A stretch of 64,000 nt of DNA from Anaerolineaceae bacterium (GCA_002699585.1 PABP01000038.1:372001-436000); one strand, 5' to 3'; positions 25,618 to 34,763 are shown, counted from the first letter of the stretch. Program-made: numbers and translations. The notes: generated from the sequence alone by a model not told the origin.

Positions 25618-26469
25618 ATGACCAACTTTTTGACACAGATAGAAATCGCAGGGCAGCCTCGGTGGGCGATCCAACAGACAGAAGGCACTTTTTTGCTACC
25701 GACGGACTTTGTCTTTAGCCAATGGCTGGCGGAAAGCATCGATCAACCTGGGGAGAGCATCACCGCTTTGATTGCCACAGCCACTGAAAAAGCACCCGAT
25801 AGCTACAAGACACTACCACCTGTGGATCAACAGGAAGTGTGGGCGGCGGGTGTGACCTATTTGCGCAGCCGTGACGCCCGTCAGGAAGAAGCGGAAGATG
25901 GCGGCGATGTCTATTGGCGCGTGTACCAAGCCGAGCGCCCGGAACTGTTCTTTAAGTCGCTGGCACAAAAAGTTGTTCCCGATGGCGACCTGGTAGGCAT
26001 TCGTGAGGATGCAACGTGGAATGTGCCGGAAGCCGAACTGGCTTTGGTGCTCAACCCGGCCATGCAAGTGGTTGGCTTCACCATTGGCAATGACATGAGC
26101 AGCCGCGACATCGAAGGCGCGAACCCGCTGTACTTGCCCCAGGCCAAAGTCTATGACAAGTCGTGCGCGATTGGGCCGCGCATCTGGCTGAACCCGGCTA
26201 CAATCTGGCCGGAAGTCAGTATCAGCATTACGATTGAGCGCGATGGTCAGGTCGTCTTTAGTGATGAAACCGACACCTCACAGATCAAGCGCTCGCTGGG
26301 CGACCTGGCCTCTTACCTGGGACGCAGCCATACCTTAGCCGACGGCGCAATCCTGCTGACCGGTACAGGCGTCGTGCCACCCAGTGACTTCACACTGCAA
26401 GTAGACGATGTCATTAAAATCAAAATAAACCCCATCGGCACATTGACGAATACCGTCTGTGTCGTCTGA
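25618..26469 (+). CDS. FAH-family sugar-acid dehydratase (2-keto-3-deoxy-pentonate dehydratase-like)
   Basis: A 283-residue protein. The motifs EVWAAGVTYLRSRDAR, AERPELFFKS, PEAELALVL and TIGNDMSSRDIEGANPLYLP followed by AKVYDKSC match the branch of the FAH family that dehydrates 2-keto-3-deoxy-D-xylonate or -arabinonate to alpha-ketoglutarate semialdehyde. With the YjhG-type enzyme this gives two consecutive steps of a Weimberg-type pentose oxidation. The semialdehyde dehydrogenase is not in the window. It is divergent from the other FAH gene and has its own promoter. Confidence 0.85.
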   Translation: MTNFLTQIEIAGQPRWAIQQTEGTFLLPTDFVFSQWLAESIDQPGESITALIATATEKAPDSYKTLPPVDQQEVWAAGVTYLRSRDARQEEAEDGGDVYWRVYQAERPELFFKSLAQKVVPDGDLVGIREDATWNVPEAELALVLNPAMQVVGFTIGNDMSSRDIEGANPLYLPQAKVYDKSCAIGPRIWLNPATIWPEVSISITIERDGQVVFSDETDTSQIKRSLGDLASYLGRSHTLADGAILLTGTGVVPPSDFTLQVDDVIKIKINPIGTLTNTVCVV

Positions 26470-26506
26470 GGTCTACTTAGATAATCGGATTGCGTTAGTA
26501 GATCAG

Positions 26507-27178
26507 CTAGACGCGATCACCCAGGCGGCGTTCCTGGCCCGTGAGCAGGCGCTGAATATTCTCGCGGAAGCGCCACAACAGCAAAATGCCCAACAAAACG
26601 GAGTACGTCGCGTACTCGATGGGCAGTTGGTTCTGTGTAGCCAGGGCATAGACCCAGATCGTTGCCAATGTGAAGGATGCCAGTACCCCCAGCGACACAT
26701 AGCGCGTCAGGGCAATCAACACGCCGAAGACGGCCACCATGCCAATGATGATCTGCGGTTGGGCGATCATGATCATCGTACCTAGGGCAGTCGCTGCGCC
26801 CTTACCACCACGGATCGTTAGATGTTTGCTTTTGACAGCCGTGTGATACAGGAAAGTCGCAAACAGGGACCAGTTATGGCCAATGATGACCGCAATAGCG
26901 CTGATGGTGGTTGCCCCCCATTTTTCGTCCGGCAGCAATAAACGTGCCAGGACGATAGCTGCAATGCCTTTACAGACATCCAGCAGAACGGTGATGACAC
27001 CCCATTTCGTTCCCAGAGCCCGGGCAACATTGGTACCGCCCATGTTGCCGCTGCCCACTTCAAAGATGTTGATATTACGTGACTTCGCGATGAGATACGC
27101 TGTTGGCAACGACCCGATTAAATAGCTTGTGACGATAATCAATAGGATAGGGAGAATATTTTGCTCAGTTACGCCCAT
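26507..27178 (-). CDS. plsY: Acyl-phosphate:glycerol-3-phosphate acyltransferase
   Basis: A 223-residue integral membrane protein from ATG 27178; an upstream start would add ten non-hydrophobic residues. PlsY motifs are present: SYLIGSLPTAYLIAK, GSGNMGGTNVARALG, LLDVCKGIAA, and GHNWSLFATF followed by GGKGAATALG. It transfers an acyl group from acyl phosphate to glycerol-3-phosphate, the first step of phospholipid synthesis, in the cytoplasmic membrane. It is monocistronic and convergent with the FAH gene. Confidence 0.93.
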   Translation of the reverse strand: MGVTEQNILPILLIIVTSYLIGSLPTAYLIAKSRNINIFEVGSGNMGGTNVARALGTKWGVITVLLDVCKGIAAIVLARLLLPDEKWGATTISAIAVIIGHNWSLFATFLYHTAVKSKHLTIRGGKGAATALGTMIMIAQPQIIIGMVAVFGVLIALTRYVSLGVLASFTLATIWVYALATQNQLPIEYATYSVLLGILLLWRFRENIQRLLTGQERRLGDRV

Positions 27179-27400
27179 AGCGTTTACAGGGCAGTGCCCC
27201 GCCTCCAAATACCTGCTACCATCGCCAAAATAGTGCAGGTGAATGCCCCAAATTGGGTGTGTTTGTGGTCAATGTCAATTATGTGAAACAGTGAAAGCTC
27301 CTATTTGTACTGCTTATATATCATAACCCACGTCATACGCAAAGGTTTTGTAGATGTAACTAATCAACTCATTATGATTTATGACGTATTTCCTACGTTA

Positions 27401-27428
27401 TTGTCCCAAAACACTCGTCTTATAGTAT
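27401..27428 (+). promoter_or_regulatory. Sigma-70-type promoter for the CAP-LysM gene
   Basis: TTGTCC (27401-27406), a 16-nt spacer and TAGTAT (27423-27428), about 57 nt before the start. The rest of the roughly 300-bp gap between plsY and this gene shows no ORF or structured RNA that I can support. Confidence 0.45.
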
Positions 27429-27484
27429 ACCGCGTTGGGTAATCGTCATATTGAGGTTTTCAGCAATCTGCTAAAATGTGCCCC

Positions 27485-28813
27485 ATGATGAAGAAAAATA
27501 TCGCCCTAAAACTTATTTTAACATGCAGCGCGGTGCTGTTGGTTATCCCGGTGATAATTGCCCAGGATGTGCAGAGTGATCTATTGGGCCGGATCAACGG
27601 CTTGCGGGCTTCACTGGGTCGTACGCCTTATACGCTCAATGGTGCGCTGTCAGCCGCCGCAGCCAATCAAGCCAATTGGATGGCGACCACCCGTGAGATT
27701 TCCCATGTGCAGTACGATGGCAGCCGTCCACGCGACCGTGCCGTCGCCGCCGGGTATGGATCCACCTGGGTGAGTGAAAATATCTATATCGGGTCCGATG
27801 CCAGCCCCAGTAATGCCTGGACGTTTTGGATCAACTCGCCCGTCCATTATGCTGGCCTGACCAATACCAACTATCAAGAAGTGGGCATCGCCAGCGCGCC
27901 AACAGGGGATGGCTGGTACGCTTTTGTGCTGGTGTTCGGCAATCCAGGCGGCGCACCACCTATCCAGGCATCAACAGGTGGTAACAGCAGCGGCCAATCG
28001 AGCGCGCCCTCAGGCCCACCGCCCTGGGTGGTTGGCGTCGATCCAGTGGGCAACATCATGCATGAAGTCCGCCAGGACGATACCTGGGGCGACATTTTGC
28101 TCGAATATGGCTATACCTGGGACGATCTGGAACGTGTCCTGGCACTCAATGGGCGCGAATTTAATGACGAAGGCGTACGTAGCATTAAACCGGGTGACGT
28201 GGTGCTGGTCCCGCCCTATGAAGGCACCTACACACCGACGCCTGAGGGCGCGCCCGCAGACGCACAAGCCACCCAACCTGCTGAAAACGCCGATGAACAA
28301 GCAGTCGAGGCCATGACGGTCAATAACCCTGAAGGTTCGTCAGAAGACGCACCATCGGAAGGTACCCCGCCGGAAGCCAGCGAAGTCCCTTCAGAGCAAC
28401 CGTCATCATCTGAAGATCTGGGGATTATTGATCTGTCGCCAACACCGACACTGACACCGACATTAACGCCAACGACCACGCCAATGCCGTCGATGCCCAC
28501 CAACGCAACAGGGGCAGACATCGACACGGGGACACCGACAACAGAGATGATGCCAACAGCAGCAGAGGAAGTTGCAGCCGCGGTCACAAGTGGCCCCATC
28601 ATGACAGCCACACCGCAGGAAATCATGGTCAGGACGCTGCCAGCACGTACGCTGGTGCCGACTATGCAAGTGAATATACAGCAATCAGCGACCATCCCTA
28701 CAGCCAATGCCGACGATGATGCGCCACCTGCGTGGCTCATCGCGGCGATTGTCGCCCAGGTAATCATATTGGGGTTTGCGGGTTTCCAGTTGATACGACA
28801 GCGGCGCGGCTAG
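27485..28813 (+). CDS. Exported CAP (SCP/PR1-like) domain protein with LysM-like module and C-terminal membrane anchor
   Basis: A 442-residue protein (start at one of the ATGs at 27476, 27485 or 27488). A signal peptide is followed by a CAP domain at about 25-155 (RINGLRASLGRTPY, NQANWMATTREISHVQYDG, SENIYIG, GLTNTNYQEVGIA). A LysM-like cell-wall-binding module follows (HEVRQDDTWGDILLEYGY ... IKPGDVVLVPP). Then comes a long Ser/Thr/Pro/Glu linker and a single C-terminal membrane helix ending in QRRG. CAP proteins are secreted and of varied function. Here the helix holds the protein at the membrane while LysM may contact peptidoglycan. Confidence 0.85.
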   Translation: MMKKNIALKLILTCSAVLLVIPVIIAQDVQSDLLGRINGLRASLGRTPYTLNGALSAAAANQANWMATTREISHVQYDGSRPRDRAVAAGYGSTWVSENIYIGSDASPSNAWTFWINSPVHYAGLTNTNYQEVGIASAPTGDGWYAFVLVFGNPGGAPPIQASTGGNSSGQSSAPSGPPPWVVGVDPVGNIMHEVRQDDTWGDILLEYGYTWDDLERVLALNGREFNDEGVRSIKPGDVVLVPPYEGTYTPTPEGAPADAQATQPAENADEQAVEAMTVNNPEGSSEDAPSEGTPPEASEVPSEQPSSSEDLGIIDLSPTPTLTPTLTPTTTPMPSMPTNATGADIDTGTPTTEMMPTAAEEVAAAVTSGPIMTATPQEIMVRTLPARTLVPTMQVNIQQSATIPTANADDDAPPAWLIAAIVAQVIILGFAGFQLIRQRRG

Positions 28814-28909
28814 GTCATGGATTTACCTGCATCTTATGCGACTGCGTTATGATAGGGGCCATGCGTCGCATATATCACGATATGACCCTTGCCACAAAGG
28901 AAGCAAATT

Positions 28910-29368
28910 ATGCGCGTTTCGCGCTATGTTCGTGCCTTTTTCAAAGCCCTATCTATGACCCTGCGCGGCGAAGCCATCCAGCCGCCGGATGCCGAGCATC
29001 CCGAATTACATGCCTGGATCATGCAAGGCAGGGAAATGCTCGATAGAGCTTTCGCGGTCGCTGAAAAAAACGGCTTTGATGATGCTTTACAAGAGCAAAC
29101 CACCCTCACCATCGACCACCGACCGATGGCCATGCGTACCGTCTTGAAAGCGGTTCAGCACAATCTGGAAACCGAATACCCGATGTTACTGGCATCGCGA
29201 ATTGATGGCAGCATTTTGACGATCCAGTCGATCAACATGAACGATCACTATCGGGTTGGGCGCTTGCTAGAACACGAAGCCATTACCAACTCACCGCTGG
29301 AAACGGCTGTGCGGCATCTTCATGATCACCTGGGCAATATCCCCTCTAAACAAGCGAAGAACCAGTAG
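28910..29368 (+). CDS. Hypothetical protein, 152 residues
   Basis: From ATG 28910, chosen for AAGGA 9 nt upstream. It has a basic N-terminus (MRVSRYVRAFFKALSMTLRG), then mostly helical segments with a central strand pair. Phrases such as RPMAMRTVLKAVQHNLETEY and GSILTIQSINMNDHYRVGRL carry no family signature I recognise. There is no signal peptide or membrane helix. It lies about 100 nt after the CAP gene and is convergent with htpG. Confidence 0.7.
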   Translation: MRVSRYVRAFFKALSMTLRGEAIQPPDAEHPELHAWIMQGREMLDRAFAVAEKNGFDDALQEQTTLTIDHRPMAMRTVLKAVQHNLETEYPMLLASRIDGSILTIQSINMNDHYRVGRLLEHEAITNSPLETAVRHLHDHLGNIPSKQAKNQ

Positions 29369-29434
29369 CTAGCAAAAACAAAACAGGCAGCCATCAGGCC
29401 ACCTGTCGACATCATTCCTATACGAATGGGCTTT

Positions 29435-31489
29435 CTAGCTTTCGTCATCCTCAGTGACTGCCGCTTCCGGCGTTTCTACCTCGGTGAATTCAGCATCTTC
29501 AATTTCGACATCCGGTTCAGCATCAACACTCGCAGCATCTGTACTCGCATCGGCTGCGGATTCGGCCTCTACATCTGGCATGACGCTAGATAGATTGAGG
29601 CTGTTCACAGGCGTACCGGTTGCCGCCTGCATCAGCATGTTCAAACGCTCGGCCATCGCCGCCGGGTCCGGGTGGATGCCCTCTTGCAGCAGCGCCGTTT
29701 CAAAGAGCTGCATGGCCACCAGATCAATCATCGGATTGCGAGTATCACCTTCAAGCATATGGCTGAGGTTGTGCATCAGCGGATGACGCGGATTGAGTTC
29801 CAGCGCTTTGACAGGCAGTTCATAGTCGCGGTCCAGCAGGCGGTTGATGCGGAACATATGGCGCGTATCACCACCTTCCGGGCTAATCAAACGAGCGGGA
29901 CTCCCTACCAGCGACTTACTCATACGGACATCGCTGACGCGGCTACCCAGCACGCGCTTCACACGCTCGACCAATGTCTCGACCGAATCCGATTCCAGCG
30001 ATTCTTGTTCCTCAACCGAGTCATCAACTGTGCCCACATCGGTCAGGTCGATGTCGGCTTCATCAACGGCGCGTAGCTTAAAGCCGCTGTATTCAGTCAA
30101 GCCCATCGGCAGCATGGCATCAACTGGATCACAGAAATAGAGGACTTCAATCCCACGCTGGCGGAACGGCTCCAGATGGGGACTGCGGCGCGCCGTGCCG
30201 AAGTCATCAGCCACGACATAGTAAATCTCGTTCTGGCCATCGACCATGCGGTCCACATAACTTTGCAGGCTAGTGAATTCGTCTTCGTTATCATCGTGCG
30301 TACTCTGGAACCAGAGCAAATCGGTCAGGTCATCTTTGTCCTGCGGTGCGACGACGACTCCCTGCTTGAGGAAACGCCCAAATTCGGAGAAGATTTCCAG
30401 ATAGTCTTCGGGTTCATTGGCGGCCAACTTCTTGAGATCACCAATGACGCGGCGCGTAATGGTGCTCCTAAGGCGAGCAATGACGCGGTCAGCTTTGACG
30501 CTTTCGCGGCTGACGTTGAGCGGCAGGTCTTCGCTATCGACGATACCCTGCACAAATTGCAGGTACTCCGGCAGCAAATCCTTGTTGTAATTGTCAATCA
30601 GAATTTTGCGGGAGTAGAGTGACAGGCCCGGTTCTTTACGCAGGCTGAACATATTCTGGCCCTGCTGGGCGCTGGATGGAATATAGAGCAGCGCATAGAA
30701 CTGCATCGGCACATCAGCACGCATATGAATGCGATACATCGGATTGCTAAAATCCATCGTGTACTGCTTGTAGAAAGCGTCGTACTCGTCTTCGGTCACA
30801 TCATTGGGCGACTTGCGCCAGATAGCCGTCTGCTTGTTGGTCGGCTCCTCATCATCGGCGACATAAATCGGGAAGGCGACATAATCACTATGGCGGCGAA
30901 TGATGTCTTTGATCTTCCAGTCAGAGGCGAAATCTTTTGCGTCTTCCTCTTTCAGCTTGACGATGATGTCCGTGCCGCGTGTTTCTTTATCGGCAGTTTC
31001 CAGGCTGTAAGATGTGCCACCATGCGCCTGCCACCGGACGGCTTCGGCATCCGGCTCATAGCTGCGTGTGATCACCTGAACCTCATCAGCTACCATAAAC
31101 ACACTGTAAAAGCCTACACCAAACTGGCCAATAATATTCTGGGCCGTTTCCGCATTGGGGGCATCTTTCAGCGCCTGGATGAAGGTCTTGGCACCACTAT
31201 GGGCAATCGTACCCAGGTTTTCGATGACTTCCTGGCGCGTCATGCCAATACCCGTATCACTGATCGTCAGGGTACCGGCTTCTTCATCGGACGTAATGGT
31301 AATTTTGAGTTCAGCATCAGGGTCAAGCACATCGCTTTCGGTCAACTGCGTGAACTGCATGCGGTTGAGCGCGTCGGATGCGTTAGAAATCAGCTCGCGA
31401 AGGAAAATCTCGCGGTCGGTATACAGGGAATGAATGAGAATATCGAGGAGCTGTTGCGTTTCTGCTTGAAACGTAAACGTCTCGCTCAT
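29435..31489 (-). CDS. htpG: Molecular chaperone HtpG (Hsp90)
   Basis: A 684-residue protein. The N-terminal GHKL ATPase domain carries LRELISNASDALNR, DTGIGMT, GTIAHSGAKTF and QFGVGFYSVFMVAD. The middle domain has NVSRESVKAD, and a C-terminal dimerisation domain follows. An acidic tail (rich in Asp, Glu, Ala, Val) extends past the usual end. It is an ATP-dependent cytoplasmic chaperone. The start has CGGAGG upstream. It lies 175 bp downstream of the metal permease gene on the same strand; I see no CIRCE element. Confidence 0.96.
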   Translation of the reverse strand: MSETFTFQAETQQLLDILIHSLYTDREIFLRELISNASDALNRMQFTQLTESDVLDPDAELKITITSDEEAGTLTISDTGIGMTRQEVIENLGTIAHSGAKTFIQALKDAPNAETAQNIIGQFGVGFYSVFMVADEVQVITRSYEPDAEAVRWQAHGGTSYSLETADKETRGTDIIVKLKEEDAKDFASDWKIKDIIRRHSDYVAFPIYVADDEEPTNKQTAIWRKSPNDVTEDEYDAFYKQYTMDFSNPMYRIHMRADVPMQFYALLYIPSSAQQGQNMFSLRKEPGLSLYSRKILIDNYNKDLLPEYLQFVQGIVDSEDLPLNVSRESVKADRVIARLRSTITRRVIGDLKKLAANEPEDYLEIFSEFGRFLKQGVVVAPQDKDDLTDLLWFQSTHDDNEDEFTSLQSYVDRMVDGQNEIYYVVADDFGTARRSPHLEPFRQRGIEVLYFCDPVDAMLPMGLTEYSGFKLRAVDEADIDLTDVGTVDDSVEEQESLESDSVETLVERVKRVLGSRVSDVRMSKSLVGSPARLISPEGGDTRHMFRINRLLDRDYELPVKALELNPRHPLMHNLSHMLEGDTRNPMIDLVAMQLFETALLQEGIHPDPAAMAERLNMLMQAATGTPVNSLNLSSVMPDVEAESAADASTDAASVDAEPDVEIEDAEFTEVETPEAAVTEDDES

Positions 31490-31664
31490 GGTAAAACCTC
31501 CGAACGGTCGGCATAATTCGAGTCAAATTGTCTAAATCGGGCCTTGCAGCCACCCAATAGCATAACGAGGGCGTGTAAGAACAGAATAAGAGACCGCACC
31601 CGATTTCAGGATTAGCGACCTCACATACCCAAGCTCTGCGATTTGTTACCCAAATTGGCTGATT

Positions 31665-32531
31665 CTACGCTGGCTGAGCTTCTCTGCGTGAATGAGTCAG
31701 TAGCGATTTGATGACATAGACGAGAGCGAAAACCGCGCTCATGGTCAGCACAATAGCGGCACCGGACGGGATCAACAGGTAGTAGGACAGGTAGAACCCG
31801 ACGATACCACTGGTGACGCCGACTGCTGCAGCGATGAGAATCATGTTGTGCAGCCGATTGGAAATCAGGCGGGCGGTGGCGGCTGGTGTAATCAACAGGG
31901 CCAACATCAGGGCGATACCCACCGCCTGCAAGCTAGCGACAATCGTCACAGCGATGAGGATCAGCAGCAGCGTACGCAGCCATTCCACGCGAAATTTAAG
32001 CGTATGCGCCAGACTGAGGTCAAAGCTGATGATGAGGAATTGCTTGTAAAATACGGCAATCGTCACCAGGACGACCGCGCCCATCGCTGCCATGATGAGC
32101 AAATCGCCCTCACTAATGCCGTTGATGCTGCCAAACAGAATATGCGATAGGTCGATGCTGTAGCTGCCCTGGCTGCTGATTATGGCAATCCCCAGGGCGA
32201 ACATGGTCACAAAGACCAGGCCAACGGCCGTATCTTCTTTGAGGCGTTCGTTGCGCGTCAGGAAGGCGATAATCAGCGCGGAAATCACGCCCGCGCCCAG
32301 GCCACCCACGAACAGGTTGCTGCCGACCGCGCCACCACTCGATATATAGGAGAGGGCCACCCCCGGCAAAACCGCATGGGCCAGCGCATCCCCGAAGAAG
32401 GATAAGCCGCGTACCACGACAAAACAGCCAATGACCGCGCTGATGGTCCCTACCAGGACCAGTGCCAGCAGGCCACGCTGGATGAACACGTAGTTCAGTG
32501 GCTCCGTGAAAAAGTCGAGTATGGCTTCCAT
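31665..32531 (-). CDS. Metal ABC transporter permease (ZnuB/MntB family)
   Basis: A 288-residue protein with eight to nine hydrophobic helices and the ABC-3 family pattern: FFGDALAHAVLPGVAL near the N-terminus (ATPase-contact region) and LQAVGIALMLALLITPAATA. It is the channel of a zinc or manganese importer. It is the third gene of the operon with the solute-binding protein and ATPase genes, starting 20 nt after the ATPase stop codon. Confidence 0.93.
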   Translation of the reverse strand: MEAILDFFTEPLNYVFIQRGLLALVLVGTISAVIGCFVVVRGLSFFGDALAHAVLPGVALSYISSGGAVGSNLFVGGLGAGVISALIIAFLTRNERLKEDTAVGLVFVTMFALGIAIISSQGSYSIDLSHILFGSINGISEGDLLIMAAMGAVVLVTIAVFYKQFLIISFDLSLAHTLKFRVEWLRTLLLILIAVTIVASLQAVGIALMLALLITPAATARLISNRLHNMILIAAAVGVTSGIVGFYLSYYLLIPSGAAIVLTMSAVFALVYVIKSLLTHSRREAQPA

Positions 32532-32551
32532 AAGTCGTTCTTGTGCTTTCC

Positions 32552-33388
32552 TTAGTAACCAGCCGCGTGTTGGTCGGCGATGAAGATGGTTTCGTCGCCC
32601 TGATGGAACACGCGCAGCGCCCCACCAAAGGCCTGCTTCAGCACATCAGCCCGCATCACCTGCTCTGGCGGGCCATAAGCGATCATGCTCTGATTAATGA
32701 GCAAGACGTCATCAAAATCACGGGCAGCACGCCCCAGGTCATGGGTCGCCAGCAAAATGGTGATACCCTGCTCGGTCAGCACACCCAGCGTCGCCATGAT
32801 TTCTGTCTCAGAGACGGTATCAACCCCAGTAAAGGGTTCGTCCATTAGCAGGATGTTGGCTTCCTGGGCCAGAGCACGGGCGATAAAGACACGCCGCCGC
32901 TGGCCACCGCTCAGTTCGCTGATCTGACGTTTGGCGTAGGTATCCAGACTGAGCTGTTCCAACAATTCATCTACGCGCTGATGGTCGCTATTGGGCCACC
33001 AGGGGAACCACTTGCTGTGGCGCGCCCGACCCATCATGACCACATCGTAGACTGTCACCGGGAACGACCAGTCAATTTCGTTTTGTTGGGGCACATAGCC
33101 GACATAAGCATGGCTGCTGCGGCAGTCCTCGCCCTGCACCGAGATTTCGCCAGTGGTAAAGGGAATCAGGCCAGCGATGGCTTTGAAGAGCGTGCTTTTG
33201 CCGGCTCCGTTGGGGCCAATAATCGCGACCCGTTCCCCTTGCTTGACCGTAAAAGTGACGTGTTCCACCACCCGCAAGCCACCCGGATAACTGGCACTAA
33301 CATCATGCACATGAAGCGCGGCACCGTTATGCACTTGTTTGATATTGGGAATTGCTTTCATAGCGCTTTTGCCGGATGCCTTTATCAT
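32552..33388 (-). CDS. Metal ABC transporter ATPase (ZnuC/MntA family)
   Basis: A 278-residue protein from ATG 33388, preceded by GAAGG. It has Walker A (GPNGAGKSTLFKAI), Q-loop (YVPQQNEIDWSFPVTVYD), the signature LSGGQRRRVFIARAL, Walker B (NILLMDEPFTGVD) and the H-loop (LLATHDLG). The DWSFPVTVYDVVMMGR segment is typical of Zn/Mn importer ATPases. It powers uptake through the permease encoded next. Confidence 0.95.
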   Translation of the reverse strand: MIKASGKSAMKAIPNIKQVHNGAALHVHDVSASYPGGLRVVEHVTFTVKQGERVAIIGPNGAGKSTLFKAIAGLIPFTTGEISVQGEDCRSSHAYVGYVPQQNEIDWSFPVTVYDVVMMGRARHSKWFPWWPNSDHQRVDELLEQLSLDTYAKRQISELSGGQRRRVFIARALAQEANILLMDEPFTGVDTVSETEIMATLGVLTEQGITILLATHDLGRAARDFDDVLLINQSMIAYGPPEQVMRADVLKQAFGGALRVFHQGDETIFIADQHAAGY

Positions 33389-33448
33389 AATGCCTTCTTG
33401 ATGCTGCTGATGATACACATTCACTGTAGATGAGCCTAGTACGATTCG

Positions 33449-34678
33449 CTATTCGCTGCCGAGCAGGCTATCGACAACTGTCTGAAAGTTATAGCGCATG
33501 TAGTCGATGTAAGTGCTGGCCGGACCGTCTTCTTCGCTGAGAGTGCCGCTGTACAAATGAGCGACCGACGCGCCCGTTTCATCAGCGATGAGCCGCATCA
33601 GATTGTCATTGAGCGTGGTTTCTGCAAAGATGGCTTGCACACCATTTTCGCGCACAGCATCAATGACGCCCGCAACTTCAGAAGCACTCGGTTCCGCGAT
33701 GGTGCTGCCCCCGGCAATCAACGCCTGAACGATGGTGAAGTCATAGGCTGCCGCGAAGTAGCCCAGGGAATCGTGATTGGTCACCAGGATGCGCTGGTCT
33801 TCCGGCAAAGTCGCAATCAGCGGATTGATGAAATCATGGGCCAACGTATCCAATTCCGCCAGATAAGCGGAGGCGTTGGCTGTATAGACATCAGCGTTGG
33901 CTGGGTCCAGCGTGATGAGTTCGTCGCGAATCAGCATAGTCCAGTACATGACGTTGTGCGGCTCCAGCCACACATGCGGATCGCAAACACCATGATCGTG
34001 ACCATCGGTTTCTGCTTCCGTCTCATGATCATGCCCTGCACCGCAATCGAGCGAGTACAGCGGGCCAAGTGTTTCCACATGGCTGTGGTCATGGTCTTCG
34101 CCTTCTTCATGTCCCTCTTCGTGATCGTGATCATCAGCTTCCTCATGGTCATGGTCGGCATCCGCATCATGATCGTGACCTGCCTCGTGGAGCGCTGCCA
34201 TTTCCGCATAGTGCTGTTCGCAGAGCTGCCCGATCTCACTCAGATCACCCTGCGCACTTTCAGCGGCATGTTCTTCATCGTGATCGTCGCTGACTTCATG
34301 CTCGTCGCCTTCTTCGTGATCGTGCTCACCCAGGGCGAGGATCTGGACACAGGAAGAAGCCGTGACAACATTGGCATCTCCACCCGCGTTTTCAATAGCC
34401 TCTAATAGACCCTCTTCGAGCAATGCGCCGTTGATGAATACGACATCGGCATCGGCCAGCGCCACCAGGTCGGCAGGCGTCGGTTGGAAGCTGTGAGCAT
34501 CAGCCCCGCGCGGAATCGTGGATGTGACGCTAGCAGCATCCCCGGCAACGTTACTGACGACATCAGCCAGAATGCTATTACTTGTGACAATGTTCAGTTG
34601 CGAATTTTGAGCGATGCTCGTCGACGCAATCATGAGCAGGATAAGGACAGCCATTAGCGGCTGTAGTGTGCGTTTCAT
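33449..34678 (-). CDS. Zinc-type ABC transporter substrate-binding protein with very long His/Asp/Glu-rich loop
   Basis: A 409-residue protein from ATG 34678, chosen for AAGGAG 10 nt upstream. It has a signal peptide ending SIAQ, then the cluster A-I metal-binding fold: DAHSFQPTPADL (first His ligand), DPHVWLEPHNV (second), TNHDSLGYFAAAY (third) and a C-terminal ETTLNDN. Between residues about 130 and 240 is a loop packed with HD/HE repeats plus two cysteines. Such a loop is known in ZnuA but is unusually long here. It captures zinc outside the cell and delivers it to the permease. Confidence 0.93.
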   Translation of the reverse strand: MKRTLQPLMAVLILLMIASTSIAQNSQLNIVTSNSILADVVSNVAGDAASVTSTIPRGADAHSFQPTPADLVALADADVVFINGALLEEGLLEAIENAGGDANVVTASSCVQILALGEHDHEEGDEHEVSDDHDEEHAAESAQGDLSEIGQLCEQHYAEMAALHEAGHDHDADADHDHEEADDHDHEEGHEEGEDHDHSHVETLGPLYSLDCGAGHDHETEAETDGHDHGVCDPHVWLEPHNVMYWTMLIRDELITLDPANADVYTANASAYLAELDTLAHDFINPLIATLPEDQRILVTNHDSLGYFAAAYDFTIVQALIAGGSTIAEPSASEVAGVIDAVRENGVQAIFAETTLNDNLMRLIADETGASVAHLYSGTLSEEDGPASTYIDYMRYNFQTVVDSLLGSE

Positions 34679-34687
34679 CGAGAATGA

Positions 34688-34702
34688 TCTCCTTAAATGA
34701 GA
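34688..34702. promoter_or_regulatory. Candidate metal-repressor operator overlapping the Shine-Dalgarno of the zinc operon
   Basis: TCTCCTTAAATGAGA is a 15-bp dyad with one mismatched pair. Its CTCCTT is the complement of the gene's AAGGAG ribosome-binding site. An inverted copy of its core 11 bp lies at 34746-34756. Confidence 0.5.
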
Positions 34703-34734
34703 AACAGGTTGTCGGTTGGGTACCCACGCTCTTA

Positions 34735-34763
34735 TTGATACCAAATCTCATTTAAGATGACAA
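34735..34763 (-). promoter_or_regulatory. Sigma-70-type promoter of the zinc ABC operon
   Basis: On the minus strand TTGTCA (-35, 34758-34763), a 17-nt spacer and TATCAA (-10, 34735-34740). The spacer contains the second operator copy. Confidence 0.6.
34746..34760. promoter_or_regulatory. Second candidate operator, within the promoter spacer
   Basis: TCTCATTTAAGATGA carries the exact inverse complement of CTTAAATGAGA from the first site, 43 bp away. It lies between the -10 and -35 boxes, where a bound repressor would block polymerase. A Zur-, MntR- or DtxR-type regulator is inferred; none is encoded nearby. Confidence 0.5.

Noticed and set aside
24566-26469. The two FAH-family genes as a recent tandem duplication
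   Set aside because: Their motifs place them in different branches of the family, they are on opposite strands and their sequences differ throughout.
29375-29410. Terminator between the hypothetical gene and htpG
   Set aside because: Only a 5-bp ACAGG/CCTGT pairing with a long loop and no T run is visible.
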